Source of the DNA: Acidimicrobiia bacterium
GTDB lineage: Bacteria; Actinomycetota; Acidimicrobiia; Spongiisociales; Spongiisociaceae
Direction: 5' to 3'
Length of the DNA: 42,142 nt
Assembly: GCA_009838635.1 (NCBI GenBank)
Contig: VXRE01000153.1
Location: 1-42,142 of the forward strand
Numbering within the stretch: position 1 is the stretch's first letter; the number at the start of each line of letters is the position of its first letter. Positions 15,235 to 22,489 of the stretch are shown here, in pieces. The notes below the pieces were generated by a model. That model saw nothing but the letters and a program-made list of their open reading frames with translations. It had not been told where the DNA came from and searched no databases. Position numbers and translations under genes: made by a program.

Positions 15235-16851
15235 GTGAGGAACGAAAGCCCAGAGGATAAACCTCCCCACCCACCGCCAGGATTCCCGACCGTAACCCAT
15301 TCCGGAATTCCACTCGAGTCATGGTACGGACCAGAGGCGCTCGAGGAGATCGAGCCGGCAGCCGACATCGGTGCGCCCGGCCAGTTCCCATTCACGAGAG
15401 GGATTCGCAAGGGGATGTACCGCGAAGGGCTCTGGGTCATGGGACAGTACTCCGGGTACGCGACCCCCCGGGAGACGAACGCTCGGATCAAGTCGCTCCT
15501 GGCCCAAGGTCAGAAGGGCTTCTCCATCGCTCTCGACCTGCCGACGCAGAACGGCCTCGACTCCGACGACCCACTGGCCAAGGGCGAGGTCGGCAAGGTT
15601 GGGGTGCCGATCGACTCCTTGGCCGACATGGAAGAGTTGCTCGATGGGATACCACTCCATCAACTCAACCAGATACGAACGACCGCGAACTCTATAGGCC
15701 CTATCGCCGCCTCACTCATCATCGCCGCGTCGGAGAGGATGGGGGGCACGCCCGACAGCTTCCGGGTGATGTTCCAGAACGACGTGCTCAAGGAGTACGT
15801 GGCACGTGGCACGCAGATCTTCCCACCCCGGCGCGGCCTGGAATTCTCGATCGATCTCGTCGAATACTGCGCCAGACATCTCCCCCACTGGGAGCCCATC
15901 GAGTTCTGCGGGTATCACATTCGAGACTCGGGCGCCAATGCCGTCCAAGAGGTGGCCATCGCCGCTGCGAACGGCATCGAGTACATCGAAGCTGCCCTCA
16001 GGAGAGGGCTCTCGGTGGACGACTTCGCCCCCAATCTCTTCATGTTCCTCTCTGCCGACCTCGACATCTTCGAGGAGGTGGCCAAGTATCGAGCGGCTCG
16101 CCGGATGTGGGCCCATCTCATGCGCGATCGCTACCGGGCTGCAGACCCGGAGAGCCAGGCTCTCAACATCTTCGTGTACACGCTTGGCGGATCTCTGACG
16201 GCGCAGGAGCATATGAACAACCTCTCGAGGGTCGCGTTCGAGGCGCTCGCTGCGGTACTGGGAGGTGTGCAGACCCTGGCCACATCGTCGTACGACGAGG
16301 CAATCGGCCTTCCCTCGGCGGAAGCAGCCAACCTGTCTCTCCGCGCCCAGCAGATCATCGCACTGGAGACCGGCGTCCCCCGTACAGCCGATCCCCTAGG
16401 CGGGTCCTATTTCGTGGAATGGATGACCGACCAACTCCACAGCAAGATCCTCGAGTACATGAACCAGATCGCGGATCAGGGCGGAGCGCTCGCGGCTCTG
16501 GAAAGCGGCTGGATCGGAGCGGAGATCGAGCGAGAGGCCTATGCGCTCCAACGCAGCATCGACGACGGCACGCGGCCCCGTATCGGTGTGAACCGATTCG
16601 CCGGCGGTGCTCCCACACCCACCGCCGCTTTTACGATCGAAAACGAAGGAGAGGCGATGCAGGTCGAGAGGCTGCGGGGACTTCGCGCCGATCGCAACAA
16701 CGCGGATGTAGACGCCGCGCTCGCGGAGGTGAGGGAGGCGGCCGCCACGGGCCGTAACTCCATGCAGTCGATTCTCCAAGCAGTCAAGTCCTACGCCACC
16801 GTCGGCGAGATCACCTCCGTGCTTCGGGAAGAGTGGGGAACCTACAGGTGA
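15235..16851 (+). CDS. Acyl-CoA mutase large subunit (methylmalonyl-CoA mutase-like), no B12-binding domain
   Basis: This is the catalytic TIM-barrel subunit of an adenosylcobalamin-dependent carbon-skeleton mutase, 538 residues. The usual C-terminal cobalamin-binding domain (DXHXXG) is absent, as in two-subunit mutases such as HcmA. No small subunit gene follows in the window. Substrate-pocket positions by family alignment: QY at 71-72 keeps the Tyr of RQYAGF (Ile in HcmA, Phe in isobutyryl-CoA mutase), but the preceding Arg is Gly70. Gln181 and Arg191 (QNDVLKEYVAR) match the carboxylate-binding Arg of methylmalonyl-CoA mutase. GYHIRDSGA holds the His above the corrin. This suggests a carboxylated acyl-CoA, not 2-hydroxyisobutyryl-CoA. 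GTG 15235 is chosen because homology begins soon after and a -10 box sits 8 bases upstream. Confidence 0.85.
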   Translation: MRNESPEDKPPHPPPGFPTVTHSGIPLESWYGPEALEEIEPAADIGAPGQFPFTRGIRKGMYREGLWVMGQYSGYATPRETNARIKSLLAQGQKGFSIALDLPTQNGLDSDDPLAKGEVGKVGVPIDSLADMEELLDGIPLHQLNQIRTTANSIGPIAASLIIAASERMGGTPDSFRVMFQNDVLKEYVARGTQIFPPRRGLEFSIDLVEYCARHLPHWEPIEFCGYHIRDSGANAVQEVAIAAANGIEYIEAALRRGLSVDDFAPNLFMFLSADLDIFEEVAKYRAARRMWAHLMRDRYRAADPESQALNIFVYTLGGSLTAQEHMNNLSRVAFEALAAVLGGVQTLATSSYDEAIGLPSAEAANLSLRAQQIIALETGVPRTADPLGGSYFVEWMTDQLHSKILEYMNQIADQGGALAALESGWIGAEIEREAYALQRSIDDGTRPRIGVNRFAGGAPTPTAAFTIENEGEAMQVERLRGLRADRNNADVDAALAEVREAAATGRNSMQSILQAVKSYATVGEITSVLREEWGTYR

Positions 16852-18389
16852 CGTCTACGACGGCTGACCTCGGGGCCTTGCTGGATCGGTCATTCCGACA
16901 GCACGCCCCACGAGTCGCCGTAGAGGACGGAGAGCGGACCGAAACATTCTCTCAACTCTCCGAACGGTCAGACCGCCTCGCATCGGCTCTTTTGGAACTG
17001 AACCCCTCGGGTAGGCCGGTCGCCATTCTCGCCTCCAATCGCATGGAGTACATAGAAGCCGACATTGCCCTGGTGAAGGCGGGCCACCCCAAAGTCCCGA
17101 TCAACATGCGCCTGAGTCAGCCCGAACGCCTTCATCTGGTGAGCGACTCCGGGGCCGCCGTCCTGATCACCGAAGCTACATCGGCCGACTCTGCCCTGAG
17201 CCTGGTAGACGAGGCTGAAGCACTCGATACCGTCGTGTCGGTGGGCGGCGGGGGGACCCATGACTACGAAGATGTGCTCGCAGCTGCAAACCGCCCCCCG
17301 GGGCGCACATGGCGACCGGACGACCCGAGCGTGATCCTCTACACCTCCGGTACCACCGGCCGCCCGAAGGGCGCGACGTCCACCTTTCGGAGTCGGATGG
17401 CTGCAACCTGGAACATGCTGCTCGACGAGCTGATCGACGTCAGGCCCGGGGACGGCATGCTGCACGCAGGGTCGCTGTCACACGGCAGCGGCTCGAAGGT
17501 GATCGCGTATGCCCTCAGTGGAGCGCGCAACATCGTGGTTCCCTCCTTTGATCCGGGCCGCTTCCTGGATGAAGCGCTGCATCGGCGGGCGACTGCCTCG
17601 TTCGTCGTGCCCACGATGATCACGGTGCTCACCGAGGAGGCCGAGTCAAAGAGAAGACCGACGCTCAACCTGCGACACGTCTCGTACGGAGGCTCCCCCA
17701 TCGATCCGAGCACGATCAGACGAGCCGTCGATGTCTTCGGCCCGGTGTTCGTGCAGGTGTACGGGGCTGCGGAGGCGCCGCACCCGCTCACCGTGCTCTC
17801 GCGCTCCGATCATGTAGATGCGTCCGATCAGCGTCTCGCGTCGGCAGGCAAGGCGACGCGATCGGTCGAGCTCCGCCTCGTCCCGACGGGCGCTTCCGGC
17901 TCACCGGAGGGTGAGATACAGGCTCGGGCAGAGAGCGTCATGGTCGGATACTGGAAGAACGAAGAATCGACTCGAGAGGCATTTGTCGACGGGTTCTACC
18001 GTACCGGGGACATCGGGTACTTTGACGATGAGGGTTACCTGACAATCGTCGACCGGCAGAAGGACATGGTCATCAGCGGCGGGCTGAACGTATACCCTGC
18101 GGAAGTCGAGGCGGCGATCGCCAACCACACCGGCGTTCTAGAGTCAGCCGTGATCGGAGTGCCCGACGAGCGATGGGGAGAACGCGTCGTTGCGTACGTG
18201 GTCGCCCGGCCCGGGCACACCGTCAGCCCCGAGGAGGTCACTGCAGAGGTGGCCCGCAGGCTGGCCGGCTACAAGAAGCCGCGAGAGGTGTGGGTTGTGG
18301 AGGAGCTGGCGAAGGGCTCGACCGGGAAGATCCTCAAGTCGGTACTCAGGAGTCGATACTGGGATCAACAATCGCGCCAGGTGAACTGA
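16848..18389 (+). CDS. Acyl-CoA synthetase (AMP-forming)
   Basis: This ligase activates a carboxylic acid to its CoA thioester through an acyl-adenylate. It has 513 residues from GTG 16848, which overlaps the mutase stop as GTGA. ATP-binding motif A3 is YTSGTTGRPKG; A5 is YGAAEAPHPLT. The later core is GFYRTGDIGYFDDEG and IVDRQKDMVISGGLNVYPAEVE, and the catalytic Lys is in KGSTGKILKS near the C-terminus. All are intact. It belongs to the medium-chain/4-coumarate-like ligase group, whose substrates vary. Direct coupling with the mutase resembles the ligase-mutase arrangement of 2-hydroxyisobutyrate degradation. The preserved carboxylate-binding Arg in this mutase suggests a different acid, perhaps a dicarboxylate. 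Confidence 0.9.
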   Translation: MTSTTADLGALLDRSFRQHAPRVAVEDGERTETFSQLSERSDRLASALLELNPSGRPVAILASNRMEYIEADIALVKAGHPKVPINMRLSQPERLHLVSDSGAAVLITEATSADSALSLVDEAEALDTVVSVGGGGTHDYEDVLAAANRPPGRTWRPDDPSVILYTSGTTGRPKGATSTFRSRMAATWNMLLDELIDVRPGDGMLHAGSLSHGSGSKVIAYALSGARNIVVPSFDPGRFLDEALHRRATASFVVPTMITVLTEEAESKRRPTLNLRHVSYGGSPIDPSTIRRAVDVFGPVFVQVYGAAEAPHPLTVLSRSDHVDASDQRLASAGKATRSVELRLVPTGASGSPEGEIQARAESVMVGYWKNEESTREAFVDGFYRTGDIGYFDDEGYLTIVDRQKDMVISGGLNVYPAEVEAAIANHTGVLESAVIGVPDERWGERVVAYVVARPGHTVSPEEVTAEVARRLAGYKKPREVWVVEELAKGSTGKILKSVLRSRYWDQQSRQVN

Positions 18390-18419
18390 GGTGCCGTGAC
18401 AATCCAGGAAGGGGACCGA

Positions 18420-19172
18420 ATGGCAGGACTGGCCGATGCGAGCGGAGACCGGATCACTGTCCATGGACTCGACCTGGCCGAGGAGTTGATCGGCAGTACC
18501 AGCTTCGCTTCGATGCTCTACCTCCTCACGATCGGAGAATTGCCCGAGCGATCCGTGGAGTCGATGATCGACGCCATGCTGGTGACGGTCGCTGAGCACG
18601 GCCTCACTCCATCCGCCATCACTGCGCGTCTCACGTATCGCGGTGCGCCGGACAGCCTCCAGGGTGCGGTCGCCGCCGGCCTGCTCGGGGCCGGTCCTGC
18701 GCTGCTCGGCACGGCGGAGCAGGCTGCCGGAATGCTGGCGCGGTTGGTGAGCGACTCCACAGCCGAGACGCGCGAGCAAGTCGTCTCTCAGAGCGTGGCT
18801 GCCTGGTTGAGGGAGGGGGCGGTGATCCCCGGCTTCGGCCACCCAATTCACCGAGACGGCGATGCCCGGGTTGCGGCGCTCAGACGTGTCCAGACCGATC
18901 AGAGGCTCCCGGAGGAGCACTTCCTCACCGCGGTCCTGGTGGAGAGTGCCCTGAGCGAAGCCAAGGGCAGGACCGTACCGATGAACGCCGCCGGAGCGAT
19001 CGGCGCCATAGTGTCCGACATGCGGCTGCCCCCGCGGTTCGCGAGGGGCCTCTCGATAGTCGCTCGCTCGGCGGGCCTCCTCGCACACGTCATGGAGGAG
19101 GCGTCGCATCCCATCGCCGACCGGATCTGGAAGGACACCCGTTCAAGGTCGTCCAACCCTGGTCAACCCTGA
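18420..19172 (+). CDS. Short citrate-synthase-like enzyme (citryl-CoA lyase-type family)
   Basis: This protein belongs to the citrate synthase superfamily but has only 250 residues against about 370-430 for true citrate synthase. It keeps the large-domain helices and the catalytic-loop segment IPGFGHPIHRDGDARV, which holds the second active-site His. The PMNAAGAIGAIVSDMRLPP stretch corresponds to the region with the catalytic acid. The first-His loop (usually NHG) is replaced by TYRGAPDSLQGAVAAGLLG. Family members of this size are annotated as citryl-CoA lyases or unknown C-C lyases acting on acyl-CoA. I choose ATG 18420 because AGGAAGGGG lies directly upstream; GTG 18396 is the alternative. 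It probably acts on a CoA ester made by the preceding ligase and mutase (inference). Confidence 0.7.
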   Translation: MAGLADASGDRITVHGLDLAEELIGSTSFASMLYLLTIGELPERSVESMIDAMLVTVAEHGLTPSAITARLTYRGAPDSLQGAVAAGLLGAGPALLGTAEQAAGMLARLVSDSTAETREQVVSQSVAAWLREGAVIPGFGHPIHRDGDARVAALRRVQTDQRLPEEHFLTAVLVESALSEAKGRTVPMNAAGAIGAIVSDMRLPPRFARGLSIVARSAGLLAHVMEEASHPIADRIWKDTRSRSSNPGQP

Positions 19173-19319
19173 TCCCGCCAGCCCGACCTTCCGACCAGGG
19201 GAGCTCTCGTTTAGCAGAGTGCTGAAAACGGGCGGAGAATGATGAAGGGTCAGCGGATGGTCCACTCCGAGGTCATGCCCCACTTCGCGGACGGCCGGAC
19301 CCGATCCGTCCACACAGTG

Positions 19320-20036
19320 TCAGTCAACGGCACCCGATGACCCTTTGCTTGGGGGCGTTCCTCCACCGGCGGTTACGGACACCACACGGATAGCCAGGTG
19401 GAAGGCGGCGTCGGTGACGCCCAGGCCGGCTCCGGAGAGTCGGTCCAGCGTGTCCACCTCGCCCCCGGCGGCTTCCGCCGCCACCTGATCCTCCCATTCG
19501 ATCAGCGTCGCCCACGACGACAGCCACGGGTTGGCGTGGTGCTGGCGTCCGGTACGGTTCAGGAGTCGGGCAGCCAGGAACCCGGACCGACTCGCAGTCC
19601 CAGGAAACTCGACATCGCGAAACCAGTCCACCATGGCATCCCGGTTCGAGCCCTGTTCCAGGTCGAAGCGGACCGAAGTCACAACCGGGGCATCCACCGC
19701 GCCGGAGCGGCCACCTTCCGACCACGACCGGTCAGGTATCTCGACACCGAGCGTGTGGATCTGCTGGTAGACGGTATTCGATCGATTGGTGACGCCGGCG
19801 AGGATCGCCGGGCGTTCCGGGTCCGAGGCCGGCGTTCGCTTCGTGTTGTAAGCCTCCGAGTAGAAGATCTCCGAGCTGTCGATCTCGTAGACATTGAGGA
19901 TGAACGGCGAACCGGCCTGGCATTGGTATCCGTGGGCGCTGTGGAACCCGATCGAGATCAGGTCGGGTGCGTGCCTGTGTTCGTACCAGTTCATGAATGC
20001 CGGCAGTCCCTCCGGGGCGACATCCATCCGCGCCAT
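19320..20036 (-). CDS. EthD-like dimeric alpha/beta-barrel protein, function unknown
   Basis: I recognise the fold pattern but no named function. The 238-residue protein has two ferredoxin-like repeats. The first runs from ARMDVAPEGLPAFMNWYEHRHAPDLISI to FILNVYEIDSSEIFYSEAY; the second from VRFDLEQGSNRDAMVDWFRDVEFPG to SWATLIEWED. The WYxxxHxPD phrase is typical of EthD and similar small catabolic proteins. Nothing identifies a cofactor. ATG 20036 starts very close to the first strand, so a few residues may be missing or a rare start used; the frame is open upstream to 20116 with no better start. It is divergent from the SDR gene at 20246, with an inverted repeat between them, and sits inside the mutase cassette. 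Confidence 0.55.
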   Translation of the reverse strand: MARMDVAPEGLPAFMNWYEHRHAPDLISIGFHSAHGYQCQAGSPFILNVYEIDSSEIFYSEAYNTKRTPASDPERPAILAGVTNRSNTVYQQIHTLGVEIPDRSWSEGGRSGAVDAPVVTSVRFDLEQGSNRDAMVDWFRDVEFPGTASRSGFLAARLLNRTGRQHHANPWLSSWATLIEWEDQVAAEAAGGEVDTLDRLSGAGLGVTDAAFHLAIRVVSVTAGGGTPPSKGSSGAVD

Positions 20037-20176
20037 GTATATGTTCGGGAGCGTGTCGATGATCCCTCCCTCGATGTGCCGCGGACCTGAGATCGTGTAA
20101 CTCGCTCTCGACCCTCAAAGTCGGCGGCACGACGCTGCCGGGGACAATGCTGCTGAAGGGGCTCTCATTGTCCCAT

Positions 20177-20198
20177 GTGATATCCCATATGTTATAAC
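20177..20198. promoter_or_regulatory. Inverted repeat between divergent EthD-like and SDR genes
   Basis: GTGATATC-CCATAT-GTTATAAC has 8-base arms matching at six positions, with GTTATAAC itself a palindrome. It is the AT-richest point of a 209-base divergent intergenic region. It probably binds a dimeric regulator. It differs from the GATATCG-N5-CGATATC sites farther on. Confidence 0.45.
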
Positions 20199-20245
20199 CA
20201 GCCCCACTACCAACAACGCGAAGCACGAGGAAAGGTGGGCTTGTC

Positions 20246-20947
20246 ATGAGGAACCATGTTCGACATGCCCTCGTCACCGGGGCTGCGCGAGGCGTAGGAC
20301 ACGCAACCTCGCTGTCACTGGCCGGCCGGGGTTACGAGGTGGTAGGCGTCGACATCCGCCAGCAGCGTTCGAACGGAGCCACGGCCACGATCAGCGCCGA
20401 CCTGAGCGATCCGTCGGAGTGCGACCGGGTAATCGCCGAGGCGGGGAGGATCGACGTTCTCGTGACCGCTCACGGCCTGCTCGAGCCGCGTTCAATCGAG
20501 TCCACAACCGTCGAGGACTTCGATCGAGCAGTGAGCGTGAACCTTCGTTCTGTGTTCCTCCTGTGTCAAGGGAGCGCACCATCCATGGCCGCCCGGGGAT
20601 GGGGACGCATCATCAACTTCTCCAGCGTCGTCGCCCGGACCGGGGGGTTCTCGTCCGCGCCCTACGCCGCAGCGAAGGCCGGCGTCATCGCGCTCACGAA
20701 GTCGTTCGCGACGGCGTACTCGAGCAGGGGCGTCACCTGCAATGCCGTTGCGCCCGCAGCCATCGACACCGAACTCAATGCGTTCCTCGACGAAGCAGGG
20801 CGCCAGAGGATCATCGATCTGGTGCCGGTCGGCCGGTTCTCGACACCCGAGGAATTCGCCGCGCTCGTCGTGTACCTCGCCGGAGACGACGCCGGATTCA
20901 TCACCGGCGCAACCATCGACATGAACGGCGGATGGGTGATGACGTGA
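20246..20947 (+). CDS. Short-chain dehydrogenase/reductase (SDR)
   Basis: This is an NAD(P)-dependent alcohol dehydrogenase or ketoreductase of the classical SDR family, 233 residues. The cofactor motif is VTGAARGVGHATSLSLAGRG (residues 10-29); an acidic residue after the second strand (GVDIRQQ) favours NAD+. The catalytic tetrad is visible as Ser in INFSSVVARTGG and Tyr/Lys in YAAAKAG, and the substrate-loop NAVAPAAIDTELN is normal. The C-terminal FITGATIDMNGGW is standard. AAGGTGGG lies upstream of the ATG. It starts the rightward unit that continues with the M20 hydrolase. The substrate is unknown; it would fit oxidation or reduction of a hydroxy- or oxoacyl intermediate in this cassette. 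Confidence 0.87.
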   Translation: MRNHVRHALVTGAARGVGHATSLSLAGRGYEVVGVDIRQQRSNGATATISADLSDPSECDRVIAEAGRIDVLVTAHGLLEPRSIESTTVEDFDRAVSVNLRSVFLLCQGSAPSMAARGWGRIINFSSVVARTGGFSSAPYAAAKAGVIALTKSFATAYSSRGVTCNAVAPAAIDTELNAFLDEAGRQRIIDLVPVGRFSTPEEFAALVVYLAGDDAGFITGATIDMNGGWVMT

Positions 20948-20989
20948 CACGAGTCCGGAAGGCTCTCGTCATGTGCCAACACCTCCGGC

Positions 20990-22141
20990 ATGGCCGGATC
21001 GTCGACGTCCGCCGGTGCGATGGGTGAGATGGAGAGACGCCCGACCGCAGCCGAGCGTGGCGAGGACCTCGCCCGCCATCTCCATGCCAACCCCGAGACG
21101 GGGCTGGCCGAGATCGATGCCTCAGAGCGTTGCGTACGCCTCCTGAGTGAGTGTGGTTTCGGCATCCGGCGCGGCATAGCTTCGCTCGACACGGCCTTCG
21201 TCGCCGAAAAGAAACTCGGCGGGGACGGCCCGACGGTGGGGCTGGTGGTCGAGTACGACGCTCTGCCCGAAGTAGGGCACGGTTGCGGGCACAATCTGAT
21301 CTGTGGCGGGGTCATGGAAGCCGCTCTGGAACTGGCCGGCCGTCCCGATCTGCCGGGCACTCTCAGGGTCATCGGCACTCCGGCGGAGGAATTGTTCGCC
21401 GGCAAGGCGCCCATGCTCGAGGCAGGCGCCTTCGACGGGGTCGACGCCGCATTCACCTACCACCCGTCGGACGTGGTTGCTGTCTTCGGCACGCTGAACG
21501 GCGCCGCCCTGTTCGACTTGGCCTTTGAGGGACAGGCGTCACACGCGGCCAGCCGCCCGTGGGACGGCCGGAGTGCTCTCGATGCGGCGACTCTCGCGGC
21601 GTACGCTCTCGCGATGGAACGCCAGTATCAACGTGACGGCTGCCGGATCCACGCGAAGGTGGAGTCCGTATCGGGGAGCCACAATGTCCTGCCGGACAGG
21701 GCGAGCCTCAGGGTGAACGTTCGAGCTCCGAAGGACGATCTCCTCGAAGGTCTCATCGAGAGCGTGCAGCGCATTGCCGAGGGATCGGCCCACACCACCG
21801 CGACGGCGGTCACCGTGAGCCTTCTGAGTAGAGCCCGTCCCTATCTGATGCATGAGGGGCTCGCCCGACTCGCCTGGGATGTTCTGGGAGTCCCCGCCGG
21901 CACCACCTACGATGTCTCAGGCTCCAGCGATCTCGGTGACGTCAGCCAAGCCATTCCGACGGTGTGCGTCACCGAGGTCGGTTGGCCACCCGTCACATGG
22001 CACTCGCGCGAGCTGCATTCGGCCGCCGGTTCAGAAGGGGCATTCGCCTCGATGCACCGGGCCGCCGGGGCATTGACGAGGATGGTCGAGCGGTTCGTGG
22101 CATCTCCGCACGAATGGCTGGCAGACCCCACGCCGGGTTGA
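20990..22141 (+). CDS. M20-family amidohydrolase (AbgB-like)
   Basis: This is a zinc-dependent amidohydrolase or carboxypeptidase-like enzyme of 383 residues. It has the N-terminal HANPETGLAEIDASERC segment, then VVEYDALPEVGHGCGHNL, the metal-binding motif of AbgB/aminobenzoyl-glutamate hydrolase relatives. IGTPAEELFAGKAP supplies the catalytic Glu pair, and the dimerisation domain begins at SHAASRPWDGRSALDA. The C-terminal ELHSAAGSEGAF holds the last metal-linked His. ATG 20990 is used; ATG 21020 or 21029 are alternatives because homology starts only near residue 20. Its last codons (ADPTPG) run straight into a broken acyl-CoA ligase gene in an overlapping frame, so the very C-terminus may be altered. 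Confidence 0.85.
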   Translation: MAGSSTSAGAMGEMERRPTAAERGEDLARHLHANPETGLAEIDASERCVRLLSECGFGIRRGIASLDTAFVAEKKLGGDGPTVGLVVEYDALPEVGHGCGHNLICGGVMEAALELAGRPDLPGTLRVIGTPAEELFAGKAPMLEAGAFDGVDAAFTYHPSDVVAVFGTLNGAALFDLAFEGQASHAASRPWDGRSALDAATLAAYALAMERQYQRDGCRIHAKVESVSGSHNVLPDRASLRVNVRAPKDDLLEGLIESVQRIAEGSAHTTATAVTVSLLSRARPYLMHEGLARLAWDVLGVPAGTTYDVSGSSDLGDVSQAIPTVCVTEVGWPPVTWHSRELHSAAGSEGAFASMHRAAGALTRMVERFVASPHEWLADPTPG

Positions 22142-22451
22142 GAAGGACATCATCGAGTCGGACGGATTGAACGTCTCGTCGCTGGAGGTCGAGGGTGTTC
22201 TCTCGAGGGTTCCGGGCGTCCGGGAAGTGGCAGTGGTGGGCACTCCCGACCCGGTGTGGTCGGAAGCCGTCACCGCGTTCATCGTGCGAGAGGACGGCAA
22301 ACCAACGGATGGGACGGAGTTGATGGCCGCTGCTCGACGGGAACTCGCGGCATTCAAGGTGCCGAAGCGTGTTCACTACCTGCCTGCGCTTCCGAGGGAC
22401 TCGCAGGGCAAGGTGCTGAAGAGGCAGCTGCGAGAGCTTGTAGTGGAGTAG
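22140..22451 (+). pseudogene. C-terminal remnant of an AMP-forming acyl-CoA ligase
   Basis: The frame reads EKDIIESDGLNVSSLEVEG, which matches the A8/hinge region of acyl-CoA ligases (KDxIxxGGxNVSSxEVE). It continues through VAVVGTPDPVWSEAVTAFIV to the catalytic-Lys motif RDSQGKVLKRQLREL. Only about the last 103 residues of a normal 500-550 are present, and the N-terminal adenylation domain is gone. The frame has no good start codon near 22140 (TTG at 22167 is the first). It overlaps the M20 stop codon, so a deletion probably joined the two genes here. The sequence is otherwise undamaged, which suggests a recent event. Confidence 0.75.
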
Positions 22452-22489
22452 AGACGCGGCGGGGAGGTTCGGGAGACCCGGCCGGTCGG

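Noticed and set aside
15321-16757. Second plus-strand frame of 478 codons inside the mutase gene
   Set aside because: It is a +1 shadow of the mutase, rich in Arg/Gly/His, with no domain.
19239-19340. Plus-strand frame of 33 codons (MMKGQRMVHSEVM...) after the citrate-synthase-like gene
   Set aside because: It is short, overlaps the end of the convergent EthD-like gene, and I see no similarity to a known family.
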